Assembly (NCBI GenBank): GCA_021793335.1
Contig: JAJYSW010000234.1
Location: forward strand, 1 to 5,060
Direction: 5' to 3'
Length of the DNA stretch: 5,060 bases
From: Actinomycetes bacterium
GTDB lineage: Bacteria; Actinomycetota; Actinomycetes; Mycobacteriales; Micromonosporaceae
Position numbers and translations under genes: made by a program. The notes beneath the pieces are model-generated. The model saw only the letters and a program-made list of their open reading frames with translations, had not been told where the DNA came from and searched no databases. The number at the start of each line of letters is the position of its first letter. The stretch's first letter is position 1. This document shows, in pieces, positions 1 to 4,589 of the stretch.

Positions 1-162
1 GCGGAGGCACGGAACGACGCGGGGCTGCGCTTCCCGACCACGGCGGCGGGCGGCTTGCACAGGCGGTGGGTGGAGACTGCGATAAGTGTAAACGCTCGTT
101 TTCGCGAGCACCAATGTCGCCCGTTCAGCCCCGCCGTGCGGGCTCGATCGCTCGACATCTGA
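1..162 (+). CDS. 3' end of an unidentified upstream gene (partial)
   Basis: Frame 1 is open from the window edge to a TGA at 160-162, giving 53 residues. Its first 27 codons have G or C in the third position in 25 cases, as real genes here do, while the other two plus-strand frames do not. That suggests the tail of a plus-strand gene starting outside the window. Third-position GC falls over about codons 28-38 (ATA, AGT, GTA, GCT, CGT, TTT), so the last part is atypical, and a hairpin (94-109) lies in it. The peptide contains a segment LHRRWVETAISVNARF but I recognise no family. It could instead be non-coding from about position 82 on. Confidence 0.33.
   Translation, partial: AEARNDAGLRFPTTAAGGLHRRWVETAISVNARFREHQCRPFSPAVRARSLDI
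94..109 (+). other. Small hairpin, GCTCG / CGAGC
   Basis: A perfect 5-bp inverted repeat (94-98 with 105-109) flanks a 6-base loop TTTTCG. It lies in the AT-richer patch before the membrane-protein gene. It could be a weak transcription terminator of the upstream gene, but the stem is short and no T-run follows. Confidence 0.2.
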
Positions 163-171
163 CCAGTGCGG

Positions 172-198
172 GCACGAAGGTGAACGGTGCACGAAGGT
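172..198 (+). repeat. 10-bp direct repeat upstream of the membrane-protein gene
   Basis: GCACGAAGGT occurs perfectly at 172-181 and again at 189-198, a 17-base centre-to-centre spacing. The pair lies directly upstream of the candidate -10 element at 206-211 and spans where the -35 region would be. It is well placed to be an operator for a regulator that binds direct repeats, but no family is assigned. Confidence 0.35.
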
Positions 199-211
199 CT
201 TGCCGTAGGCT
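182..211 (+). promoter_or_regulatory. Candidate leaderless promoter for the membrane protein / LmeA operon
   Basis: TAGGCT at 206-211 fits the actinobacterial -10 consensus TANNNT and ends seven bases before the GTG at 219. That is the spacing expected if transcription starts at the start codon. No purine-rich ribosome binding site precedes the GTG, which also favours a leaderless mRNA. The -35 is weak; GAACGG at 182-187, with an 18-base spacer, is the best I can offer. Confidence 0.4.
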
Positions 212-218
212 GTCCATC

Positions 219-1289
219 GTGTCGTACAGCCGACCCGACGAGATCTGGAGCCACGAGCCTCGCGAGGCCGCCCCGCCCCCCGACGACGACCCCGCGTGGG
301 AGGGATCGGAGCCGCCCGCCGAGCCCTCCCGGCCGGTGCGCTTCCGCATGCCGCCGTTCCTGCGTCGGCCCGCCCGCGGCGAAGGTCCGTCGGCGGCCGA
401 GCACGGCGGGGCGACCCCCGTCCACTCGCCCGCCGCAGACGGCGAGGAGGAGCCCGGGGACCACACGATGCCCCCGCCCACCCCGCCGGTGCTGCACCGG
501 CTTCCGGCTCTGGCGGCCACCTTCGTCATTGGCGCCGGCCTCATCCTCGGTTCGCAGCTCGAACGCCCCGCCTATGCCGCGGGCATCGCGGTGCTCCAGT
601 TCGCGATGCTGGCCTGTGTGGTCTGGACGCGCCGGGTCGACGGCGCCTTGGCGACCCTCGCGGTCGGCGCCGCGCTCGCCGTCGCCGTCGACTGGGCCGC
701 CGCCGGCTGGGCGCCCGTCTCCATGCTGCCGATCACGGTGATGCTCGCGGTCGCGTTCCAGGCCGCCGTCTTCTGGCAGTTGCTGCGCCCGAAGCGCTCG
801 GAGGTCATCGAGAACCTCGGCTTCACGATGATCCTGTGCATCGCCGTGTGCGGCTACACCTGCTATATAGCCCTGTCGCGTCTCGATTCGGCTCCGCCGG
901 CCATGTACTCGGCGGTCGTCGCCGCCGGCACCGCGATCCTCGCCGCCCGCGCCGTCGATCTCGTCATGCCCGATCCGCGCATCAACCGCCAGGTGACGCG
1001 CGGCGCGTTCGGCATCGTCATCGGCACCATGTGCGGCACGGCCTCCGCGGCCTACGCGGGGCTGGTCATCGAGGGGCCCGAGCCTCGTCATGCCGCGATC
1101 GGCGGCCTGCTCGTCGCCCTCACCGCCGTCTTGACGGACCTGGCCTGCGGTTACATGTCCGCGGCCCGCCGCATCGACGGCGGGGGCACCGCCCCGCGGC
1201 CGGTGATCGACATTGCCGGGCCGCTCCTCGCGTTCGCCCTCACAGGACCGGTCGTGTATCTGTTGAGTGCCTACTACATCATCGATTGA
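219..1289 (+). CDS. Multi-pass membrane protein with disordered N-terminus, function unknown
   Basis: From GTG 219 this encodes 356 residues. Residues 1-92 are rich in Pro, Glu, Asp and Arg and look disordered and cytoplasmic. About nine hydrophobic segments follow, near residues 95-112, 119-137, 142-162, 166-189, 199-219, 228-250, 263-284, 292-314 and 329-353. I see no catalytic motif, transporter signature or signal peptide. The frame is open further upstream to a GTG at 66, but codons before 219 have poor third-position GC while those after it have high GC, and a -10 element sits just before 219. The stop is 12 bases before the LmeA-like start, so the two are probably co-transcribed, suggesting an envelope or lipid-related role. 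It resembles uncharacterised actinobacterial membrane proteins; I cannot name it. The CDS call is strong, the start moderate. Confidence 0.8.
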   Translation: MSYSRPDEIWSHEPREAAPPPDDDPAWEGSEPPAEPSRPVRFRMPPFLRRPARGEGPSAAEHGGATPVHSPAADGEEEPGDHTMPPPTPPVLHRLPALAATFVIGAGLILGSQLERPAYAAGIAVLQFAMLACVVWTRRVDGALATLAVGAALAVAVDWAAAGWAPVSMLPITVMLAVAFQAAVFWQLLRPKRSEVIENLGFTMILCIAVCGYTCYIALSRLDSAPPAMYSAVVAAGTAILAARAVDLVMPDPRINRQVTRGAFGIVIGTMCGTASAAYAGLVIEGPEPRHAAIGGLLVALTAVLTDLACGYMSAARRIDGGGTAPRPVIDIAGPLLAFALTGPVVYLLSAYYIID

Positions 1290-1291
1290 GT

Positions 1292-1295
1292 GGAG
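1292..1295 (+). promoter_or_regulatory. Ribosome binding site that selects the LmeA-like start
   Basis: GGAG at 1292-1295 lies six bases before GTG 1302. The alternative GTG at 1290, four codons upstream, overlaps this site and has no purine-rich sequence ahead of it. This argues for 1302 as the true start. Confidence 0.6.
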
Positions 1296-1301
1296 ACCCC
1301 T

Positions 1302-2030
1302 GTGGGCAAGATCCTCCGCCGACTCCTCATCACCCTGGTCATCGTCGTCGCGATCGCGGCCCTCGGCGACCGCGTGGCCAATGCGGTGGCGGAGCGACGC
1401 GTCGCCACCGAGGTCGCCGAGACCGCCGCCGCGCACGGGGCCCATTCGGACCAGCGGCCCGATGTCACCATCCGCGGCTGGCCGTTCGTCACTCAGGCGT
1501 GGTCAGGTGATTTCGAGCGGATCGACATCGCGCTTCGCGAGGTCGGGGCCGAGGACATCGTCTTCCCCACGCTCGACATGGTCGCCAGGGACGTCACCGC
1601 CGACTGGCGCGACTTCGCCGCCGGCGACTCCCGGATCACCGCCGCCGAGGTCAGTGTCTCCGGCACCGTCCCGCTCGCCACGCTCGAAACGCTGCTGCGC
1701 GAGCGCACCGGCTACGAGCTGCACGTCGACGAGGACGGCACCGCGTCGGTCACGACCGTCATCGATGTGGTCGGCCTTGAGATCGAGGTCGTCGGCACCG
1801 GTGCGATCGAGCTCACCGGGAACGAGCTGTGGTTCGTGCCCGACGCCGTCGAGTCGCTCTCGGGGAGTCTCCCGCACGACGCGCAGCAGCACGTCGAGGG
1901 AATCCGGGAGCAGATGAGCACGGTCATCGCCCTGCCGGAACTGCCGTGGGGCCTCCGGCTCACCGAGATCGCCATCGCCGGAGGGGTCGTGACGATCTCC
2001 GGGACGGCCACCGATGTGGCCCTCACCTGA
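1302..2030 (+). CDS. lmeA: LmeA-family (DUF2993) phospholipid-binding envelope protein
   Basis: Starting at GTG 1302 the product is 242 residues. Residues 4-20 form a hydrophobic signal-anchor after a basic start (GKILRR), with no lipobox cysteine, so the protein is probably exported and membrane-tethered. The rest is soluble and beta-rich. The segment RPDVTIRGWPFVTQAWSG, near residues 51-68, is the hallmark at the head of DUF2993 domains. In mycobacteria LmeA (Rv0817c) binds phospholipids and is needed for mannan chain elongation in lipomannan synthesis; the exact role here is inferred. It follows the membrane protein by 12 bases, probably in one operon. Downstream are the Cys leader peptide, rhodanese and SseC, the order seen around Rv0817c. 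Family is confident, the mannan role is not. Confidence 0.82.
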   Translation: MGKILRRLLITLVIVVAIAALGDRVANAVAERRVATEVAETAAAHGAHSDQRPDVTIRGWPFVTQAWSGDFERIDIALREVGAEDIVFPTLDMVARDVTADWRDFAAGDSRITAAEVSVSGTVPLATLETLLRERTGYELHVDEDGTASVTTVIDVVGLEIEVVGTGAIELTGNELWFVPDAVESLSGSLPHDAQQHVEGIREQMSTVIALPELPWGLRLTEIAIAGGVVTISGTATDVALT

Positions 2031-2039
2031 TGGAGCCGT

Positions 2040-2072
2040 CCTGTCGCCCACCGTCCGCATGGCGAGAACAGG
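2040..2072 (+). terminator. Possible weak terminator after the LmeA-like gene
   Basis: CCTGT (2040-2044) pairs with ACAGG (2068-2072), and the adjoining CGCC (2045-2048) pairs with GGCG (2061-2064) across a three-base bulge. The hairpin starts ten bases after the stop codon and ends just before the promoter of the sulfur operon. There is no T-run, so it may be a weak or non-functional terminator. Confidence 0.3.
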
Positions 2073-2074
2073 TG

Positions 2075-2103
2075 TGGTCACGGGCCCGGAAGTCTGCTAG
2101 CGT
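2075..2103 (+). promoter_or_regulatory. Leaderless promoter of the Cys leader peptide / rhodanese operon
   Basis: TGGTCA at 2075-2080 matches TTGACA in four of six places. TAGCGT at 2098-2103 fits TANNNT, and the spacer is 17 bases. The -10 ends seven bases before ATG 2111, which places the predicted transcription start on or next to the A of the start codon. The seven bases TCAGCCC between them contain no ribosome binding site. The arrangement predicts a leaderless transcript. Confidence 0.65.
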
Positions 2104-2110
2104 TCAGCCC

Positions 2111-2188
2111 ATGCGCAAGCCGATGCTCACTAAGCGGCGTGCGATCGACTTCTGCAAGATCGCCACCTCGCTCTGTCGAATGCCCTAG
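2111..2188 (+). CDS. Cysteine-containing leader peptide (25 residues)
   Basis: ATG 2111 to TAG 2188 encodes 25 residues that include LTKRRAIDFCKIATSLCR, with Cys at positions 15 and 22 (codons at 2153-2155 and 2174-2176). This matches the actinobacterial 'putative leader peptide' pattern, roughly RRxIDLxRxASxxCR, found before sulfur-metabolism genes. It begins directly after a -10 element and is probably translated from a leaderless mRNA. In mycobacteria, leaderless short ORFs with Cys runs act as cysteine-responsive attenuators upstream of cysA2; here the downstream gene is also a CysA2-type rhodanese. I infer that slow decoding of the Cys codons senses cysteine. A ribosome stalled at Cys22 would reach to about the base of the hairpin that begins at 2188. 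The peptide itself probably has no function once made. Confidence 0.75.
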   Translation: MRKPMLTKRRAIDFCKIATSLCRMP

Positions 2189-2223
2189 GCGACTCGTCTT
2201 TCGGACGGTCGCCGCTATGCGGC
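2188..2223 (+). promoter_or_regulatory. Overlapping, mutually exclusive hairpins after the leader stop codon
   Basis: Hairpin A: 2188-2193 plus 2195-2198 pairs with 2204-2207 plus 2208-2213, giving ten base pairs with one bulged T (2194) and a TTTCG loop. It starts on the last base of the leader's stop codon. Hairpin B: GCCGC (2211-2215) pairs with GCGGC (2219-2223) around TAT. The two share bases 2211-2213 and cannot form fully together. No T-run follows, so a simple intrinsic terminator is unlikely; a ribosome-controlled switch in the leader RNA is the inference. Confidence 0.5.
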
Positions 2224-2390
2224 CCAGCGTGCGCAAGTACACACAGAGCAAGGCTTCGTCTGCATATCCACGGCATGATCCGCCTGGACATCTCCTGCTC
2301 GATCTTCTCCGCGCCGTAGCGCCGGGCCTCTCGCGAACCCAGTGAAATCGAACTTCAGTCAAATTTACTCATGTTCAGGAGAGAACAAAC
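2224..2390 (+). promoter_or_regulatory. Leader RNA of the rhodanese gene with anti-Shine-Dalgarno candidates
   Basis: No gene is seen here. The stretch 2261-2310 is C-rich and G-poor (19 C, 9 G in 50 bases), compatible with Rho loading. TCTCCTG at 2291-2297 is perfectly complementary to CAGGAGA (2376-2382), which covers the rhodanese Shine-Dalgarno site AGGAG (2377-2381, nine bases before ATG 2391). Further CU-rich partners are TCTCC (2306-2310) and CTCTC (2328-2332); the latter is backed by GAAC 2335-2338 pairing with GTTC 2373-2376. The last 50 bases (2341-2390) are only 36% GC, far below the surroundings, which would keep the start region open when it is not sequestered. Confidence 0.45.
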
Positions 2391-3242
2391 ATGGCTCGTG
2401 AAGACGTGCTGGTAACCGCCGAATGGGCGGAAGAGAACCTCGACGCCCCGGGCGTGGTGTTCGTCGAAGTCGACGAGGACACCACCGCCTACGACACCGG
2501 CCACATCAAGGGCGCCGTCAAGCTCAACTGGAGGGACGACCTCCGGGACCCGGTCCGCCACGACATCGTCAACCAGGAGCAGTTCTCCGAGCTGCTCAGC
2601 GAGCGCGGCATCTCCAACGACGACACCGTCATCCTCTACGGCGGCAACAACAACTGGTTCGCGGCCTACGCGTACTGGTACTTCAAGCTGTACGGCCACA
2701 AGAACGTCAAGCTCCTCGACGGCGGCCGCAAGAAGTGGGAGCTCGACGCCCGTCCGTTCACCACCGAGATCCCCAAGCGCGAGCGCACCCAGTACGTCGC
2801 CAAGCCGCAGGACGCCGCCATCCGCGCCTACCGCGAGGAGGTCGTCGAGGCGATCGGCAGCTCGAACCTCATCGACGTCCGCTCCCCCGACGAATACGCC
2901 GGTCGCCTGCTCGCCCCGGCGCACCTGCCGCAGGAGCAGAGCCAGCGCGGCGGCCACGTCCCGACTGCGCTGAGCATCCCTTGGAGCAAGGCGGCCAACG
3001 AGGACGGCACCTTCAAGTCCAATGACGAGCTGCGCAAGCTCTATGTCGACGAGGCCGGCCTGGACGAGGACAAGCCGACGATCGCGTACTGCCGCATCGG
3101 CGAGCGTTCGAGCCACAGCTGGTTCGCGCTGCGCGAACTGCTCGGCTACGAGAACGTGAAGAACTACGACGGTTCGTGGACCGAGTACGGCTCGCTCATC
3201 GGCGTGCCGATCGCGCTCGGCGACGAGCCCGGCTCGAAGTGA
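2391..3242 (+). CDS. cysA2: Thiosulfate sulfurtransferase (rhodanese), CysA2 type
   Basis: A complete 283-residue protein, the usual length for a two-domain rhodanese. The N-terminal inactive rhodanese fold covers about residues 5-125 and the C-terminal catalytic one about 143-275. The active loop is CRIGERS at 234-240; Cys234 should carry the persulfide. The expected reaction moves the sulfane sulfur of thiosulfate to an acceptor such as cyanide or a thiol (EC 2.8.1.1), in the cytoplasm. Landmarks are YGGNNNWF (83-90), a DGGRKKWELD stretch (110-119), LAPAHLPQEQSQR (174-186) and NYDGSWTEYG near the C-terminus, as in actinobacterial CysA/Rv0815c. AGGAG lies nine bases before the ATG. The sseC gene follows by 28 bases. 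Control is probably through the Cys leader peptide and folding of the leader RNA. The name cysA2 follows mycobacterial use and is distinct from the sulfate-transporter ATPase CysA. Confidence 0.95.
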   Translation: MAREDVLVTAEWAEENLDAPGVVFVEVDEDTTAYDTGHIKGAVKLNWRDDLRDPVRHDIVNQEQFSELLSERGISNDDTVILYGGNNNWFAAYAYWYFKLYGHKNVKLLDGGRKKWELDARPFTTEIPKRERTQYVAKPQDAAIRAYREEVVEAIGSSNLIDVRSPDEYAGRLLAPAHLPQEQSQRGGHVPTALSIPWSKAANEDGTFKSNDELRKLYVDEAGLDEDKPTIAYCRIGERSSHSWFALRELLGYENVKNYDGSWTEYGSLIGVPIALGDEPGSK

Positions 3243-3270
3243 TCCGGCGGACGACGAGAAGGGGAACATC

Positions 3271-3609
3271 ATGGCTGTAGACGCCAACACCGCCCTGTCG
3301 GGCGCCGGGTGCGGCGCACCCGAGCAGGACACGGCGCTCCCGGCGTCGGTCGACCTGGAGAAGGAGACCGTGCTGACCGGCACGGTCGTCAACGATGAGG
3401 GCGATGTCGTCCAGGGCGCCTACGTGCGTCTGCTCGACGGCTCCGGCGAGTTCACCGCCGAGGTGGTGACCGGCGAGGGCGGGCAGTTCCGTTTCTTCGC
3501 CGCGCCGGGCAAGTGGACGCTTCGGGCACTATCACGCTTCGGCGACGCCACCGGTGAACTTGAGGCCGCTCGCGGCCTCAACGAGACCAAGCTGGCCGTG
3601 AGCCGGTAA
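3271..3609 (+). CDS. sseC: SseC / DUF1416 family protein
   Basis: 112 residues, preceded by AAGGGG at 3259-3264, six bases before the ATG. The core matches mycobacterial SseC almost word for word in places: LPASVDLEKETVLTG (residues 23-37), YVRLLDGSGEFTAEVV (51-66) and FRFFAAPGKWTLRALS (73-88). The fold is expected to be a small beta-sandwich of the carboxypeptidase-regulatory-like type, cytoplasmic, with no signal peptide. Compared with relatives that start MC-xx-P, this protein has about 12 extra N-terminal residues, placing the conserved cysteine at position 14 (CGAPEQ). Its biochemical role is unknown; its constant pairing with the CysA2 rhodanese suggests it helps sulfur transfer, perhaps as a partner or acceptor. 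It is the last gene of the operon, followed by a strong terminator. Confidence 0.9.
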   Translation: MAVDANTALSGAGCGAPEQDTALPASVDLEKETVLTGTVVNDEGDVVQGAYVRLLDGSGEFTAEVVTGEGGQFRFFAAPGKWTLRALSRFGDATGELEAARGLNETKLAVSR

Positions 3610-3642
3610 CGACAGGGAAGGTTCAGCTCCGAACCCAGTCGG

Positions 3643-3678
3643 CAAGGGGCCCGTCCGTGAGAGCGGACGGGCCCCTTG
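3643..3678 (+). terminator. Terminator of the rhodanese-sseC operon
   Basis: A perfect 15-bp inverted repeat (3643-3657 with 3664-3678) surrounds a six-base loop TGAGAG, starting 33 bases after the sseC stop. The stem is very GC-rich. There is no T-run, which is common for actinobacterial terminators. It is symmetrical and could also block transcription arriving from the right. Confidence 0.85.
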
Positions 3679-3701
3679 GCCTTCGCATATGGTTCCACTT
3701 T

Positions 3702-3723
3702 TGCGGAGGGCTTCGCCTTCGCA
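3702..3723 (+). other. Second hairpin downstream of the operon terminator
   Basis: TGCGGAGG (3702-3709) pairs with CCTTCGCA (3716-3723) with one G-T pair, and a further C-G pair closes a TTC loop. CCTTCGCA also occurs at 3680-3687, directly after the main terminator, so the same arm has two possible partners. It may be a back-up terminator or an mRNA 3'-end structure. Confidence 0.3.
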
Positions 3724-3768
3724 GGGGGAATGCGGGGCCCGGCCGAGCGGTGGTCCGACGCGGTGCAC

Positions 3769-3790
3769 GCCGCGCCGTGAACGGCGCGGC
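3769..3790. repeat. Perfect 10-bp inverted repeat in the intergenic region
   Basis: GCCGCGCCGT (3769-3778) is mirrored exactly by ACGGCGCGGC (3781-3790) with only GA between. In RNA it would be a stable hairpin with a TGAA tetraloop, or TTCA on the other strand. CAC (3766-3768) and GTG (3794-3796) could extend the stem past a bulge. It might be a binding site or terminator between the convergent operons. Confidence 0.45.
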
Positions 3791-3893
3791 CTCGTGATGG
3801 CCTGGCACGGCCGTCTCCGGCAGCCCGGTCCGCAGCCACCGGTGCGGGACGACCGCCTTCCGGGCGCGGCCTTCGGTGCACGTGAGACGTTTC

Positions 3894-3919
3894 GCGGCGG
3901 AGGGTTCACCCCTCGCCGC
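3894..3919. repeat. GC-rich inverted repeat with a TTCA loop
   Basis: The arms 3894-3904 and 3909-3919 are each 11 bases and pair at all but one position (A3901 opposite C3912), with one G-T pair. The loop is TTCA, the same four bases as the minus-strand loop of the inverted repeat at 3769-3790. It is probably a transcription-stopping or RNA-stabilising hairpin. Confidence 0.4.
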
Positions 3920-3974
3920 TCGGTCACCGCTCATCGCTACTCAGCATTGCTCGGTGCTGCTCATCGCTACTCAG
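3918..3974. repeat. Imperfect ~30-bp tandem duplication
   Basis: GCTCATCGCTACTCAG is present perfectly at 3929-3944 and 3959-3974, a 30-base period. Each copy is preceded by GCTCGGT (3918-3924 and 3949-3955), with a one-base difference in the gap between the parts. This is a two-copy tandem repeat, seemingly formed by a local duplication followed by drift. It lies in no credible gene and its function is unknown. Confidence 0.7.
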
Positions 3975-4050
3975 TGCTGCGCGGCCGTCTCGCTTCATCG
4001 TGAATCAACGGACGGGCCGACGCCGCCCTTGTGCCGGGACGCCCGTGAAC

Positions 4051-4090
4051 GCACCGGTGGCGGAACCGAGACCGGACCCGCCGCCGGTGC
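4051..4090 (-). terminator. Hairpin terminator downstream of the ECF41 / AhpD-type operon
   Basis: The 13-base arms 4051-4063 and 4078-4090 are complementary except at one position, around a 14-base loop. The structure begins 11 bases beyond the minus-strand stop codon at 4102. Read from the minus strand the odd position is an A-C mismatch; read from the plus strand it is a G-U pair. The structure may serve both directions. No T-run is present. Confidence 0.6.
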
Positions 4091-4101
4091 GGTGGTGTCC
4101 A

Positions 4102-4575
4102 TCACCCGAATTGGCCGACCCGGTAGTGCCCGGCGGGCGTGCCAGAGATGACGGCCAGGCGGTTGTAGGCGTTGATGAGCGCGATCAGCGTGATCAACGC
4201 GGACAGCTGGTCGTCGTCGTAGTGCTCCCGCGCCGCGTCCCACGCTTCGGCGGCGATGCCGGTGGAGGCGTCGGCGAGGCGGGTGCCCTCCTCGGTGAGG
4301 GCGAGGGCGGCGCGTTCGGCCTCGTCGAAGACCGTCGCGTCGCGCCAGGCCGCCACGAGGTTGAGCCGCTGCTGCGTCTCCCCCGCGGCCGCGGCCTCCT
4401 TGGTGTGCATGTCGGTGCAGAAACCGCAGCCGTTGATCTGGCTGGCGCGGATCTTCACCAGCTCCTGGACGGCACGTGGCAGCGTGGACTCGGCGATGGT
4501 CTGTCCGGCGGCGGCGAACTTCTTGTAGAACCGCTGGGCTTGTTCGGTGCTGCGGAGATCGAAACGGGCTTCCAT
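4102..4575 (-). CDS. AhpD-like / carboxymuconolactone decarboxylase family protein
   Basis: 157 residues, ATG at 4575, with AAAGGA six bases upstream of it on the minus strand. The family core is around residues 36-60: Glu38, then INGCGFCTDMHTKE with Cys50, Cys53 and His57. The Glu-to-first-Cys spacing of 12 and the C-x-x-C-x-x-x-H pattern match the catalytic set of mycobacterial AhpD, so a thiol-based peroxidase or disulfide-reducing activity is plausible. True gamma-carboxymuconolactone decarboxylation is unlikely. The protein is alpha-helical, cytoplasmic and probably oligomeric. It starts 14 bases after the stop of an ECF41-type sigma factor gene in the same direction. CMD/AhpD-type genes are the standard neighbours and targets of ECF41 factors. 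I see no separate promoter in the short gap, so the two are probably co-transcribed. Confidence 0.92.
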   Translation of the reverse strand: MEARFDLRSTEQAQRFYKKFAAAGQTIAESTLPRAVQELVKIRASQINGCGFCTDMHTKEAAAAGETQQRLNLVAAWRDATVFDEAERAALALTEEGTRLADASTGIAAEAWDAAREHYDDDQLSALITLIALINAYNRLAVISGTPAGHYRVGQFG

Positions 4576-4589
4576 GGTGTTTCCTTTCT

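Larger units (their letters stand above)
3610..4101. other. Gene-free stretch between convergent operons
   Basis: About 490 bases separate the sseC stop from the stop of the minus-strand AhpD-type gene. Frames are open on both strands, but their products are low-complexity Arg/Pro/Ala/Ser sequences without recognisable domains or good ribosome binding sites. The contents are the operon terminator, several other inverted repeats and the tandem duplication, each listed separately. A small RNA cannot be excluded, but I see no clear promoter. Confidence 0.6.

Noticed and set aside
1290..1301. GTG at 1290 as start of the LmeA-like gene
   Set aside because: It has no ribosome binding site ahead of it and overlaps GGAG at 1292-1295, which is correctly spaced for GTG 1302.
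296..1510. Long plus-strand open frame over the membrane-protein and LmeA-like genes
   Set aside because: The product is a low-complexity Ala/Arg/Gly/His sequence with no domain; it is the frame shadow of two real genes and crosses the boundary between them.
2341..2390. A second promoter in the 36% GC stretch just before the rhodanese
   Set aside because: No convincing -35/-10 pair with proper spacing is visible; the low GC is better explained by an open ribosome-binding region, though a weak promoter cannot be excluded.
2355..3392. 345-codon minus-strand open frame opposite the rhodanese gene
   Set aside because: It mirrors the rhodanese and the start of sseC, is Val/Ala/Leu/Asp-rich without a recognisable family, and the plus-strand proteins are clear homologues of known families.
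185..3882. The 9-mer CGGTGCACG at 185-193, 3761-3769 and 3874-3882 as a shared operator
   Set aside because: It contains the palindrome GTGCAC and is GC-rich, so three copies are not surprising here; the positions relative to genes are unrelated.
3420..3934. Three overlapping minus-strand open frames between sseC and the AhpD-type gene
   Set aside because: Arg/Pro/Ala-rich low-complexity products running through the operon terminator and other hairpins, without ribosome binding sites or domains.
3689..4151. Plus-strand open frames over the tandem repeat
   Set aside because: The repeat period is a multiple of three, so peptides repeat (for example AHRYS), but the frames overlap hairpins, lack ribosome binding sites and show no family resemblance.
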